Shown here: piece by piece, positions 17,847-26,845 of the stretch
Layout: every line of letters begins with the position of its first letter
Position numbering within the stretch: position 1 is the stretch's first letter
Origin: CAZOHG01 sp964579725
Lineage (GTDB): Bacteria > Zhuqueibacterota > JdFR-76 > BMS3Abin05
DNA: 64,000 nt
NCBI GenBank assembly: GCA_964579725.1
Contig: CAZOHG010000007.1
Coordinates: forward strand, 22,057-86,056
Direction of reading: 5' to 3'
Position numbers and translations under genes: made by a program
Notes under the pieces: generated by a model
What the model was told of the DNA's origin: nothing
The model's input: the letters and a program-made list of their open reading frames with translations, nothing else
Databases searched by the model: none

Positions 17847-19601
17847 ATGTCCCAGAATTTTGAGAAAATTCCTTTTTTGGCTTTTACCCCAGACCCCGAG
17901 CGTTTGCCCGCTCAAATTCACATCGTGGGCGGCGGGCAAATGGGCGGCAAGGGCAAAGGGCTGACGTTTGTAGCGTCGGAAACCTCCCCTGACGGGGTTT
18001 TGTTCGATTTTTCGGAAAGGGGTATCTGCATCCCGGACACCACGGTGCTTTCCACTGAAATATTCGATCGATTTATGGAAGCCAATCACCTGAACGGACT
18101 TTACCGAAAAGTCTCATTTGAAGAGCTGGTCACGATTTTTCTGAAAAGCCCATTTCCCGCCGACATATTGGACATCTTTTCGGAGCTTTTGGCCAAATTC
18201 AATCAGCCGCTGGCTGTCCGCTCGTCGAGTCTCATGGAAGACAGCCTCCAACACTCTTTCGCCGGTTTGTATTTGACCCTGTTTATTAGCAACCAGGGAA
18301 CTTTTGAAGAAAGAATGGCCCAATTTACCTGGGCAATCAAACGTGTTTACGCCAGTACTTACAATCCTTCGGTACGAGCGTACCGGCGCAAACACAGCTT
18401 GCGTTCGGCGGACGACAAAATGGCTATTTTGCTTCAATCGGTAGTGGGCAAACGTCACGAAAACCTTTTTTACCCGCTTTTTTCGGGCGTGGGCTTTTCA
18501 CGCAATTACTACCCGTGGAGTGGGCGGGTCAAGGTCCAGGACGGCGTGGTGCGGCTGGTTTACGGGTTGGGCACCCGGGCTGTCGGGCGGCATTACGCCC
18601 GCGTCTTTTCTTTATCTAACCCTCAGCTTCGACCAGAGGGTTCCATTGCCCGGGACGTTTTGCGGTACTCTCAAGAAGTTTTTGACGCCCTCGATCTGGA
18701 AAAAAACGAGCTGGTCAGTCTGCCCGTTTCGACCATGAAAAACAAAGACCGGCAGCTCTACAAGATCGCTTCCCTTTTAAAGGATCGTTCTTACCTCACG
18801 CCCATGTACCCCATGCACCTCTCGGAAACTGACATCATTGTCTTGACTTTTGATCCCATTATTTCCAGCAATCGATTCATGCCATTCGTGGACATTGTTC
18901 GTGACGTCCTGGTTCGTTTGGAAACTCTCTTCGGCATTCCTGTGGACATTGAATTCAGCGTGGAGTTTCAGCCCGATCCCGAAACGGGCAAAGAGCGCGG
19001 CATTTTCTATTTGCTTCAAGCCAGGCCTCTCGGCGTGCGAGAAGAGCACAAACGAATTACAATTCCGGAGGTCGAGCCGAGTCGTATTCTCATTCGAAGC
19101 CGCAATCCCTTGGGAAACGGCGTTAAAAAACACATTCACCACATTATTTTTGTAGAATCCGGCAGCTATTTGAAGGCAAATCACTACGAGGTTGCCCGCA
19201 AAATCGGGCGGCTTAATCAGCGGATGTACAACAAGCCTTACATCCTCATCGGCCCCGGGCGTTGGGGCTCCACCAATCCGCAACTGGGCATTCCCGTGCG
19301 CTACGGCGAAATTTCCAACGCTGCGGTCATTGTAGAAGTTGCCAGCGGACGCCTCACACCGGAGCTTTCCTACGGAACCCACTTTTTCGGAGACATGCTG
19401 GCCGACGGCACGCTGTACATTCCGGTTTTCCCCGAACAGGGGGATTTTTTGCACCGTGAGTGGCTGCTGTCCCAGAAAAATCATTCCCGCTCCTCGGTTG
19501 TGCGTTTAATTGAAACGAAAGATGAAATTCGCGTGTTTGCCAGTGGAGACGTGCGTGAAGCGATTGTTTTTCTGGAAAATTCGGAGGCGACAACGGCGTG
19601 A
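17847..19601 (+). CDS. PEP/pyruvate-binding domain protein (PPDK N-terminal domain only)
   Basis: 584 aa. The region around residues 100-200, with LAVRSSSLMEDSLQHSFAGLY, is the ATP-grasp-like nucleotide-binding domain of phosphoenolpyruvate synthase/pyruvate phosphate dikinase, and a further conserved block ends in FYLLQARPLGVR. The swivelling phosphohistidine domain and the C-terminal PEP/pyruvate barrel are absent, so it cannot be a complete PEP synthase. The C-terminal third (IGPGRWGSTNPQLGIPV, THFFGDMLADGTLY) is a separate conserved region. ATG at 17847 has GGAG 7 nt upstream. Its stop overlaps the next gene by 4 bp. Function unknown. Confidence 0.75.
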   Translation: MSQNFEKIPFLAFTPDPERLPAQIHIVGGGQMGGKGKGLTFVASETSPDGVLFDFSERGICIPDTTVLSTEIFDRFMEANHLNGLYRKVSFEELVTIFLKSPFPADILDIFSELLAKFNQPLAVRSSSLMEDSLQHSFAGLYLTLFISNQGTFEERMAQFTWAIKRVYASTYNPSVRAYRRKHSLRSADDKMAILLQSVVGKRHENLFYPLFSGVGFSRNYYPWSGRVKVQDGVVRLVYGLGTRAVGRHYARVFSLSNPQLRPEGSIARDVLRYSQEVFDALDLEKNELVSLPVSTMKNKDRQLYKIASLLKDRSYLTPMYPMHLSETDIIVLTFDPIISSNRFMPFVDIVRDVLVRLETLFGIPVDIEFSVEFQPDPETGKERGIFYLLQARPLGVREEHKRITIPEVEPSRILIRSRNPLGNGVKKHIHHIIFVESGSYLKANHYEVARKIGRLNQRMYNKPYILIGPGRWGSTNPQLGIPVRYGEISNAAVIVEVASGRLTPELSYGTHFFGDMLADGTLYIPVFPEQGDFLHREWLLSQKNHSRSSVVRLIETKDEIRVFASGDVREAIVFLENSEATTA

Positions 19602-20305
19602 CGGCGAAATTCGGTGCCACTCTTTGGATTCTCCTGCTCGGATTCTTTCCTGCACGAGCGCAGTACTTGAATCTTCAGCAACACGCCGATTTTGGCAAGC
19701 GGCGCCATTACTTCACCACAACCCTGGAGGGCGTTGGCATAGACGCCTGGGGCAGTTGGTTCGGATTTATTGACGCCGACCACAGGAGTCTTACTTCCGG
19801 CACAGGAACACACGATTGGGAATTGGGCGTGCAATGTGTGTACTTCGAACTCAACCGCTATTTTAACCTCGGGCACTGGCTGAAAAAACCTGCCCTCACC
19901 TCAATTGAATGGACCATTCAGTACAACGATTCGCCTGCCGATTTTATTCGCCCCGCCTACCTGACCGGCTTTGTGTGGGACAATCTGTTTTCCCGCTATT
20001 TGTACGCCCACCTGGAATTTCTGATTCGGAAGGAAGAACAACAGCGGCTGGCCTGGCAATTGACGGGTGTGTGGAGCAAAGATTTTCACGTCGGGCGATT
20101 TTTACTCAATTTAGAGGGGTATTTCGATTTCTGGCAAAGCGACGACGGGCTCTGGTGGATGTCCGAGCCCCAATTTCTGGTTAATTTTAGCTCGCTCGGC
20201 CTCAACAAACGATTTTGGCTGGGCACCGAGTGGGAATTAAATTGGTCGCAAAACGGAAGTTACAATCAAATTAACCCAACCCTGTTTATTCGGTACGATT
20301 TTTAA
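19598..20305 (+). CDS. DUF5020-like outer-membrane beta-barrel protein
   Basis: 235 aa. An N-terminal signal peptide ending near PARAQ is followed by alternating aromatic/polar strands (YLNLQQHADFG, YFTTTLEG, WELGVQCVYFEL, NPTLFIRYDF) with a terminal aromatic residue, as expected for a small outer-membrane barrel. The QYLNLQQHADFG...R.YFTTTLE opening resembles DUF5020 (Tsx-like) proteins. Start is GTG at 19598, overlapping the TGA of the PEP-binding gene (GTGA), so the two are translationally coupled. Ligand and role unknown. Confidence 0.65.
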   Translation: MTAKFGATLWILLLGFFPARAQYLNLQQHADFGKRRHYFTTTLEGVGIDAWGSWFGFIDADHRSLTSGTGTHDWELGVQCVYFELNRYFNLGHWLKKPALTSIEWTIQYNDSPADFIRPAYLTGFVWDNLFSRYLYAHLEFLIRKEEQQRLAWQLTGVWSKDFHVGRFLLNLEGYFDFWQSDDGLWWMSEPQFLVNFSSLGLNKRFWLGTEWELNWSQNGSYNQINPTLFIRYDF

Positions 20306-20315
20306 GGAGATTTGA

Positions 20316-21710
20316 ATGGCAACGTTTTTCACCTACCGCACATTAGACGATTTGAAAGCCGATGTTTCACGCCTTGGGCTGGAGATTTCTTTTGAGGAAA
20401 AATTGGAGGCTGTTTTTCAGCCGGTGCAAATCGGGAATCGGCGTGTGGGGAATGCTCTGGCTATTCACCCCATGGAAGGAACGGACTCCACTCCGGATGG
20501 GGCACCGGATGAATTGACGTTTCGGCGGTGGCATCGGTACGCGGCAGGTGGAGCAAAACTGTTTTGGGGGGAAGCGACCGCGGTCGCCGAAGAAGGGCGC
20601 GCCAATCCCAGACAACTTTATTTGACGGAACAAACGTACGATGGGTTTGCCCGTCTGGTAGAAGAAGCGCGGCGGGAACACCGAAAGTACTGGGGAAACG
20701 ACGACGATTTTCTCATTGGATTGCAACTAACCCACTCCGGGCGCTGGAGCTACCGAAAGCCGCTGCCTGCCGTGCACAACCCAATCGTAGACGCCCGTAC
20801 ATTTGTGGACCGTTCCCGTGGCGTGACGGTAGATGCTTCTTATCCGATTTTGACAGACGATTACCTCAAAACGCTTGAAGAAAAATTCCTCCAGTCTGCC
20901 CGGTTAGCTGCACGCGCAGGATTTGATTTTATCGACATTAAACAATGCCACACCTATCTTCTCAACGAGCTTTTGGGCGCTCGAACCCGCTCGGGCCTGT
21001 ACGGTGGAAGTTGGGAAAATCGCACTCGTTTCATCCGTCAGGTTGTCTCGGCCATTCGTTCCGATTTGCCCAATCTACTGATTGCCACGCGCCTGAACGC
21101 GTACGATGGCATTCCTTTTCCGCAAAACGATGAGAAACCCGTCCCCGTGGAAAATGGATTTGGGCTGAATCTGGACAATCCGCTTGAAATGGATTTAACA
21201 GAACCGTTGCGTCTCGTAAGCCTTATTAAGGAATTGGGGGTACAAATGATTAGTATTAGTCTGGGCAGTCCCTACTTCAATCCCCATCTGGAACGCCCGA
21301 TGGAAAAACCGGATCAAAACGGGTACCAGCCACCGGAGCATCCGCTCTTTGGCGTTGCCCGGCATTTTTCAACCGTTGCCACCCTTCAAAAAGCGCACCC
21401 GGATGTACCGCTTGCAGGAGCGGGCTACAGTTGGCTGCGGCATTTTTTTGTGTACGCAGCAGAAGCCAATTTGCAAGCCGGAAACGTGACGATCGTCGGC
21501 ACAGGGCGCGGCAGCCTGGCTTACCCGGATATGGTAGCGGATCTTCTGCAAACAGGCCGTTTAAATCCTCGGAAAACCTGTATTGCGGACAGCCGGTGCA
21601 CCGACCTCATGCGAGCCAAAAATAACGAATTGGGTCAATTCCCGGCCGGCTGTGCCACGCGCGACCCCCTTTACGCCCGAATCTACAAGAAGGCTTATCC
21701 TCGAAAATAG
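20316..21710 (+). CDS. NADH:flavin oxidoreductase (old yellow enzyme family)
   Basis: 464 aa, longer than the usual 350-380 aa of single-domain members. The FMN barrel is recognisable: VQIGNRRVGNALAIHPMEG at the first strand, QLTHSGRWS, FDFIDIKQCHTYLLNELLGARTRSGLYGGSWENRTRF (equivalent of the H-x-YL...YGGS-x-ENR block), and GTGRGSLAYPDMVADLL near the end. No 2,4-dienoyl-CoA reductase type NAD domain follows. A short C-terminal cysteine-containing tail (CIADSRC...CATRD) is present. Probably reduces an activated double bond. AAGGAG precedes the ATG; it follows the barrel gene by 10 bp. Confidence 0.82.
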   Translation: MATFFTYRTLDDLKADVSRLGLEISFEEKLEAVFQPVQIGNRRVGNALAIHPMEGTDSTPDGAPDELTFRRWHRYAAGGAKLFWGEATAVAEEGRANPRQLYLTEQTYDGFARLVEEARREHRKYWGNDDDFLIGLQLTHSGRWSYRKPLPAVHNPIVDARTFVDRSRGVTVDASYPILTDDYLKTLEEKFLQSARLAARAGFDFIDIKQCHTYLLNELLGARTRSGLYGGSWENRTRFIRQVVSAIRSDLPNLLIATRLNAYDGIPFPQNDEKPVPVENGFGLNLDNPLEMDLTEPLRLVSLIKELGVQMISISLGSPYFNPHLERPMEKPDQNGYQPPEHPLFGVARHFSTVATLQKAHPDVPLAGAGYSWLRHFFVYAAEANLQAGNVTIVGTGRGSLAYPDMVADLLQTGRLNPRKTCIADSRCTDLMRAKNNELGQFPAGCATRDPLYARIYKKAYPRK

Positions 21711-21725
21711 ACGGTCGTTTTCGAG
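21700..21725. terminator. Weak symmetric hairpin between convergent genes
   Basis: CTCGAAAA (21700-21707) pairs with TTTTCGAG (21718-21725) around a 10-nt loop. It overlaps the stop codon of the flavin oxidoreductase and sits between convergent genes, a suitable place for a bidirectional terminator, but the stem is AT-rich and no long T-run follows. Confidence 0.3.
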
Positions 21726-21799
21726 CTATTTGGTATTGGTACAACCGAGCGAGAGTGACGTTTCTGCAGAAAAAGGGTACGAAAAGATGGCGAAAGATT

Positions 21800-23140
21800 T
21801 TAGCGCCCGGCTTGCTGCCAGGAAGTGACGTCATATTGGCCAGTACGAGGAAAGTAGGGCGGAATGGTGTTACAAAGCCGTTGGTCGTAATGGTAATCTT
21901 TGGTGTAGCCCGTTGTGCTTCCGTTGGAACGAACGGCTTTAATGGGTCCGCGGACGGCCTGCCCCAGGGAACCGTAAATGGTTAGCTTGCCTCTGTCCGT
22001 TCCGCTATCATTATTTTCCACACAAAGAGAATTTCCCAGGGCAAGTAGCGCCCCGTCAATGCGTACATCTCGGTCGTTGGCAGCATTGTCTGCAATAATA
22101 ATATCTCCTCCGGATATCATGCCCAACAAATCCTGGCAGTCGGGTTTGGGCTTACCGTCAGGTTCCACTTTGGAATATTTAATGTCGTCCACAATGGTGA
22201 GGTCACCCGTCGCCAAAAGGGTCACTTGTCCCTTTACGACTCCCTTAACGGTTGCGTCATCTTCGACGTAAATGAGGCCGTGAATCTCAGTGAGTTTGAC
22301 GCGCGCATTATAGACATCGTACACTTTGGTTTCATCCGAAAAGTGCCAGACGCTATATTTGATTTCTCCTTTCGCTGTAAACTCTAAATCGGCGTGTTTA
22401 CTTCCCGTCGCGTCGATGGTAAGCGGGGCATCGGAATTTTCTGTGTAATAATTATCCAAAACGTCCTGAGGTGTGGGAAAATCGACGACCGGCACCCCTA
22501 ACTGGTAACCTTCTGCGAATATCGGATTACTCCCAGAAGTCTCATTAAAACTGTTGGCCGAACTGGTTACTTTTCCCTGGAAAACCGGCGAACCGGAAAT
22601 GGAAATTTGATCGTTGCTGTGAAGAGGCCCTTCAATAACATCCCCCGTAATAAAATAGATATTCTGCCCCTCGCTTCCGGACAAATAGGCATATTGGGCA
22701 AATGTTACCGATTTTACGCGAACACGAATCCCTTTTAGAATATTTTTTTCATTTCCAGTGGCCAGAATGTCGTATTTCTTCAGATAATGGTCGGCATTCC
22801 CGGATAACGGCTGGATAGTCACGGAATAGGTTCCGTCGGAAAGGGAGTCGTGGTCGAATAGCACAAAAGAATCTGTGCCGGACGGCGGCGGGTTTTGCTG
22901 GCGAAGCCAGAAAAGTGCGCGCTCCACACCAGCCTCGGCCAGCCAAACAGCTTTAGAAGCCTCCAGGCTGTGCGCCGTTACCCGATTGTCTGTAACCACG
23001 ACGGAGAGCGTTACCACGCTGAAGGTGCTTAGCAGAAGAATTGCCACAATCGCCAAAAGGAGGCTATTGCCTCGTTCTGATCGAATTTGTTGTGTTAGTC
23101 GATTCATTCGGTGCAGGGCTTCTTCCTTAATTTTGTCCAT
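21800..23140 (-). CDS. PilX-like minor pilin with large C-terminal domain (copy A)
   Basis: 446 aa. The N-terminus carries a pilin-like hydrophobic helix (GNSLLLAIVAILLLSTFSVVTLSVVV) followed by NRVTAHSLEASKAVWLAEAGVERAL, the signature of PilX N-terminal proteins. The rest, about 350 residues, is a polar beta-rich domain with GDVIEGPLHSNDQISISGSPVFQGKVTSS and repeated short VTLLATGDLTIVDD-type strands. Clearly homologous to copy B at 24959-26284 but diverged. The ATG directly abuts the upstream minor pilin stop codon (TGAATG), suggesting coupling. Role: minor pilin or adhesin at the tip of a type IV pilus/pseudopilus. Confidence 0.75.
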   Translation of the reverse strand: MDKIKEEALHRMNRLTQQIRSERGNSLLLAIVAILLLSTFSVVTLSVVVTDNRVTAHSLEASKAVWLAEAGVERALFWLRQQNPPPSGTDSFVLFDHDSLSDGTYSVTIQPLSGNADHYLKKYDILATGNEKNILKGIRVRVKSVTFAQYAYLSGSEGQNIYFITGDVIEGPLHSNDQISISGSPVFQGKVTSSANSFNETSGSNPIFAEGYQLGVPVVDFPTPQDVLDNYYTENSDAPLTIDATGSKHADLEFTAKGEIKYSVWHFSDETKVYDVYNARVKLTEIHGLIYVEDDATVKGVVKGQVTLLATGDLTIVDDIKYSKVEPDGKPKPDCQDLLGMISGGDIIIADNAANDRDVRIDGALLALGNSLCVENNDSGTDRGKLTIYGSLGQAVRGPIKAVRSNGSTTGYTKDYHYDQRLCNTIPPYFPRTGQYDVTSWQQAGR

Positions 23141-23671
23141 TCAAAAATTTCTGGGGTGGACGAGCAGATGAAAGGGGACGCTTTGTCCGCTCATTTCAAT
23201 GGTGTAATTGGCCTCAATATTCCACACATAGGACAGTGAATCGGCCGGAACCGGTACCGGCAAATAGTGTCCGTCCGTCTTCAAATACCGAAATTCAAAC
23301 GCCGTCACATCGTCCGCTATGGTGTACCCGTTCTTGGTAATCGCATTGTCGCTGTACACAAAATCATTTACATTCCCGTCGTAGTCGGTAAACTTCAACT
23401 CCGTCGCCTTCGCCACCGCCAGTCCATCGGGATTCTGTATCTGCCGAAATTCCCGATTCATGATCTGAAGCGCCAGCCGCGCCTCGTGTAACGTCCGCTT
23501 CCGACTGTCCACAAAACTGTACGTGCGCCAGCTAAACAACAAAAAATGAGACACCGCCCCCGCCAAAATGGCCGTCACCACAATCGTAACCACCAGCTCG
23601 ATCAGCGTAAAACCCTTCGATTGAGAAAATCTACCCTCTTTTGGGTCGCTCTGTCTCATTGTCCTCTCCAT
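23141..23671 (-). CDS. Prepilin-type minor pilin, PilW-like (copy A)
   Basis: 176 aa. Class III signal: hydrophilic leader ending QSKG, then FTLIELVVTIVVTAILAG, so cleavage is expected after Gly20 with Phe as new N-terminus and Glu5 in place. The mature part (ARLALQIMNREFRQIQNP) resembles PilW/GspJ-type minor pilins. Protein and DNA are identical to the copy at 26315-26845. Minor pilins of this kind prime pilus assembly. Starts at ATG 23671 with GGAAGGTGAG just upstream; a second ATG four codons on is also possible. Confidence 0.88.
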   Translation of the reverse strand: MERTMRQSDPKEGRFSQSKGFTLIELVVTIVVTAILAGAVSHFLLFSWRTYSFVDSRKRTLHEARLALQIMNREFRQIQNPDGLAVAKATELKFTDYDGNVNDFVYSDNAITKNGYTIADDVTAFEFRYLKTDGHYLPVPVPADSLSYVWNIEANYTIEMSGQSVPFHLLVHPRNF

Positions 23672-24080
23672 CTCACCTTCCCGGCCACTTCCCCCTCATT
23701 TCACCCTAATAATTGGCCAGAATGGTCGATAAACTCACCTCTTCCATGTTCGGGTGCGTGACCGTCACTGTAACCTCTTTGTAATCCGTCTGCGGCGTAA
23801 TGCTCACCTTGCGAACGTACCCCGCGTACCCGTCCGGGTCCGTCTCTTCCGGGTAATTTTCCTCCGAAATATAGGGGTAGCCCCGTCCCGATTTGTCCGA
23901 TTGAATCTGCTCCAATTTCGCCTCTGCCAATTCCACCGCCAGGGTCAGAGCCTCCGAATCGGTGGACTTGACCACACTGGTAGAAAAACTGCCCAAAAGA
24001 GCCGTTAACGCAATCCCCACAAAAATCAGCGTCACGATCAGTTCCACCATCGTAAACCCCCTCTCCCCAATAAATGAAAA
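23141..24080. repeat. 940-bp perfect direct repeat, copy A
   Basis: As far as base-by-base reading shows, identical to 26315-27254 (offset 3174 bp, same orientation). It spans the whole PilW-like gene and all of the PilV-like gene except its leader. One edge is exactly the stop codon of the PilW-like gene; the other is about six codons before the prepilin cleavage site. The sequences outside, including the homologous PilX-like and pilin genes, differ between copies. Confidence 0.93.
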
Positions 24081-24179
24081 TAGGCAGAAATGGAGTTTTT
24101 GTCTTTGGGACAAAATAGGCATATTGTTCAAAAGCCTGCTCTTTTGGCAGCTTTTTGTTTTTTCAATTTCCTCAGGCAT
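23706..24179 (-). CDS. Prepilin-type minor pilin, PilV/GspI-like (copy A)
   Basis: 157 aa with this start. The prepilin site is GERG followed by FTMVELIVTLIFVGIALTALLG, with Glu at mature position 5. The mature region is identical to that of copy B (26880-27335), but the leader before FSFIGERG is different in the two copies because the repeat ends there. The ATG at 24179 gives an unusually long leader; ATG 24122 gives a more normal one and is a realistic alternative. The stop is 35 bp before the PilW-like gene. Confidence 0.8.
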   Translation of the reverse strand: MPEEIEKTKSCQKSRLLNNMPILSQRQKLHFCLFSFIGERGFTMVELIVTLIFVGIALTALLGSFSTSVVKSTDSEALTLAVELAEAKLEQIQSDKSGRGYPYISEENYPEETDPDGYAGYVRKVSITPQTDYKEVTVTVTHPNMEEVSLSTILANY

Positions 24180-24187
24180 TTTTTACC

Positions 24188-24541
24188 CTACCGATGATGT
24201 TCGGCAATGCTGCATGTTACCGTTCCGTTTTCCTGAGAATAGGTGTAAGTACCCCCTGCCGGACAGCTTGGCACAACACCCGTGGCAAAATAATCGGAGG
24301 GATTGGCAGTGAAATCCGTCCAGGCAGGGAAAACGGCATTCCCGTTACTGGCATTTCGGGCGTAAGCCAGTGCGGCTGCCACTTCAATGGCCGCCTGGTT
24401 GGCCTGGCATTGGGAAGCCTTTGCCTCGGAACTCACGTCAATAAATTTAGGAACTGCAATAGAGGCAATAATCCCCAAAATCACAATTACCGTGATCAAT
24501 TCCACCAAGGTATAGCCGTCTTCGCGGCGGAAGCTCAACAC
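24188..24541 (-). CDS. Type IV pilin (copy A)
   Basis: 117 aa. Short leader MLSFRREDG, then YTLVELITVIVILGIIASIAVPKFID, so Gly at -1 and Glu5 are present; the first mature residue is Tyr rather than the usual Phe. The C-terminal part has a Cys pair (PSC...VTC) expected to close a D-region disulfide loop. Start is GTG at 24541 with AGGAGG 5 nt upstream. Closely related to and the same length as pilin B (27851-28204). No sigma-54 site with correct spacing was found upstream. Confidence 0.87.
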   Translation of the reverse strand: MLSFRREDGYTLVELITVIVILGIIASIAVPKFIDVSSEAKASQCQANQAAIEVAAALAYARNASNGNAVFPAWTDFTANPSDYFATGVVPSCPAGGTYTYSQENGTVTCSIAEHHR

Positions 24542-24730
24542 ATTACCCTCCTGGCTCTATCTCAATGCGATGCCTTTGCTCAGACTCGAATTTTGTTCCC
24601 CCGAATGAGGTTGCTTTCAATTTTTTAGGCGTTTTCAACCGCCTGCACATACGTTTAAAAAATCCTGCGCGTATTCCTGTGTCTATGGCCAATCTTCAAA
24701 AGAATTTTTTTCGTTCGACTTTTGAATAAA

Positions 24731-24937
24731 CTACGAAATCGCGCGGTAAAACATAATGAGGCCCAAAACAAACAAAGCGCTTCCCACAAATTTTCGGTGC
24801 GCAACCGCATCGTGATCCGTAAACACAAGACGATTTCCCCACTGGCTGAGCAGAATAATCCATTTGGGAGCAAATAAAAAAATCAGTCCGAATGCCAAAA
24901 AAAAGACCCCCAAAAATAGGAATAAAATCAAATTCAT
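24731..24937 (-). CDS. Small two-helix membrane protein between the pilin blocks
   Basis: 68 aa, not recognised. Two hydrophobic segments (about 2-26 and 52-66) flank a basic loop with FTDHDAVAHRKFVG. The ATG at 24937 has GGAGG 8 nt upstream, a good ribosome site, and a longer frame starting at 24958 is less likely. It lies between the stop of PilX-like copy B and pilin A. No link to pilus function can be shown. The 189 bp between it and pilin A show no gene. Confidence 0.6.
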   Translation of the reverse strand: MNLILFLFLGVFFLAFGLIFLFAPKWIILLSQWGNRLVFTDHDAVAHRKFVGSALFVLGLIMFYRAIS

Positions 24938-24958
24938 GAACCCATCCTCCTTTGGCAC

Positions 24959-26284
24959 TTAGTACATCATCTCTCGCCACGCGGTCACATCGTACACACC
25001 TGTTGTGGGATAATAGGGCGGGATTTGACTCTCTAACCGTTGATCGTAGTGGTAATCCTTGTGATATCCGGTTGTGCTACCATCCCAACTAAATGTGCCT
25101 ACGGGTCCCCGCACCACTTGACTCAGTGATCCCCAAATGGTGAGATTTCCCCTCGGGGAGCCGTTCCGGTAATTTTGAACATAAAATGAGTTACCCAAAG
25201 CCAGAATGGCTCCGTCAATAACCACATTATCTCGATTGGGCGGGGTATCCGCAACAATCACATTTTTCGTAGAAATAATCCCGAGCATATCCGTGCAATT
25301 TTCTTCCGGCTCACCGTTGGGTTTGGCTCGTGAATAGCGAATATCATCGACAATAAATATGTTCCCGGTGGCGAAAACAGACAGCCTGCCTTTCAGTGTT
25401 CCCTTCAACCGCACATCATCCGTTACATAAATCACACCGTTCAAATCGCTCACATTTGCCGTGGCGTTTTGGATATCGTATACCGTGTGGTGATTTTTTC
25501 GATGCCAAACACTATACGTAATTTCTCCATTTGAATTGAACACAATCCGGGCGTGCTTTTTCCCCGAGGCGTCAATAATCAGCGGGGGCGGGCTTCCATT
25601 TTCAATGTAGTAATTATTGAGAACTTCATCGGAGGTGGGAAAGGTAATGGGCGGAACGCCTAATTGGTACCCGTCCCGAAAAACGGGGTGAAAAACACTC
25701 CCATGTACAAAAGACGCATACGAACTGGTAACTTTACCCAAAAATGTGGGAGACCCCATAATCGAAATCTGGTCATTGCTGTGAAGAGGGCCTTCAATCA
25801 CATCCCCCGTGTAAAACCAAATGCTCCCGTTTTCATTCCCGGAAAGATAGGCGTATTTTCCAAACGTGCTCATTCTTACCTGAATTTGCAGTTGTCGGGA
25901 AACGACCCCTCCATTTCCGGTAGATTCAATGGTGTATTGCTTAATATAATGATTCGGATTGTCATCAGCCGGATCTATAATAACGGAATAGGTTCCATTT
26001 CCAATGGTTTGGTTGTCGTAAAGCGTAAAGGGAGAGGTTCCGCTTGGCGGGGTGTCCTGGTTACGCAGCCACAGCAGAGCCCGTTCGATCCCGGCTTCCG
26101 AAGCCCAAAAGGCCTGTGAAGCTTCGATATTATTCGCCGTCATGCGATTGTCCGTAACCACGACGGAAAGCGTCACCACGCTAATGGTCGTCAGGAGAAT
26201 TGTGACAAAAATAGCGGCCACCAGAGAAATTCCGCTTTGCGATTTTAATTTTCGGACCCGTTTTTTTATAACTGCAAAACCCAT
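24959..26284 (-). CDS. PilX-like minor pilin with large C-terminal domain (copy B)
   Basis: 441 aa. Same architecture as copy A: basic N-terminus, hydrophobic helix (SGISLVAAIFVTILLTTISVVTLSVVV), NRMTANNIEASQAFWASEAGIERAL, then a large polar domain with GDVIEGPLHSNDQISIMGSPTFLGKVTSS. The two copies agree best in the N-terminal helix and in the GPLHSNDQIS region and vary between. The start ATG lies 30 bp downstream of the stop of the PilW-like copy B. Probably a surface-exposed or tip minor pilin. Confidence 0.75.
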   Translation of the reverse strand: MGFAVIKKRVRKLKSQSGISLVAAIFVTILLTTISVVTLSVVVTDNRMTANNIEASQAFWASEAGIERALLWLRNQDTPPSGTSPFTLYDNQTIGNGTYSVIIDPADDNPNHYIKQYTIESTGNGGVVSRQLQIQVRMSTFGKYAYLSGNENGSIWFYTGDVIEGPLHSNDQISIMGSPTFLGKVTSSYASFVHGSVFHPVFRDGYQLGVPPITFPTSDEVLNNYYIENGSPPPLIIDASGKKHARIVFNSNGEITYSVWHRKNHHTVYDIQNATANVSDLNGVIYVTDDVRLKGTLKGRLSVFATGNIFIVDDIRYSRAKPNGEPEENCTDMLGIISTKNVIVADTPPNRDNVVIDGAILALGNSFYVQNYRNGSPRGNLTIWGSLSQVVRGPVGTFSWDGSTTGYHKDYHYDQRLESQIPPYYPTTGVYDVTAWREMMY

Positions 26285-26314
26285 TTTTTCTCCGCTATGC
26301 CGCTCGTGTTATGC

Positions 26315-26845
26315 TCAAAAATTTCTGGGGTGGACGAGCAGATGAAAGGGGACGCTTTGTCCGCTCATTTCAATGGTGTAATTGGCCTCAATATTCCACA
26401 CATAGGACAGTGAATCGGCCGGAACCGGTACCGGCAAATAGTGTCCGTCCGTCTTCAAATACCGAAATTCAAACGCCGTCACATCGTCCGCTATGGTGTA
26501 CCCGTTCTTGGTAATCGCATTGTCGCTGTACACAAAATCATTTACATTCCCGTCGTAGTCGGTAAACTTCAACTCCGTCGCCTTCGCCACCGCCAGTCCA
26601 TCGGGATTCTGTATCTGCCGAAATTCCCGATTCATGATCTGAAGCGCCAGCCGCGCCTCGTGTAACGTCCGCTTCCGACTGTCCACAAAACTGTACGTGC
26701 GCCAGCTAAACAACAAAAAATGAGACACCGCCCCCGCCAAAATGGCCGTCACCACAATCGTAACCACCAGCTCGATCAGCGTAAAACCCTTCGATTGAGA
26801 AAATCTACCCTCTTTTGGGTCGCTCTGTCTCATTGTCCTCTCCAT
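26315..26845 (-). CDS. Prepilin-type minor pilin, PilW-like (copy B)
   Basis: 176 aa, identical in protein and DNA to 23141-23671: prepilin site QSKG/FTLIEL, Glu5, and a PilW/GspJ-like mature domain. In this set it is followed by PilX-like copy B after a 30-bp spacer instead of direct abutment. It belongs to the operon that starts at pilin B and its sigma-54 promoter. Confidence 0.88.
   Translation of the reverse strand: MERTMRQSDPKEGRFSQSKGFTLIELVVTIVVTAILAGAVSHFLLFSWRTYSFVDSRKRTLHEARLALQIMNREFRQIQNPDGLAVAKATELKFTDYDGNVNDFVYSDNAITKNGYTIADDVTAFEFRYLKTDGHYLPVPVPADSLSYVWNIEANYTIEMSGQSVPFHLLVHPRNF

Noticed and set aside
24543..24600. Sigma-54 promoter before pilin A (AGGCATCGCATTGAG on the minus strand)
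   Set aside because: Only nine bases separate the GG and the -12 element; spacing of ten is nearly invariant.
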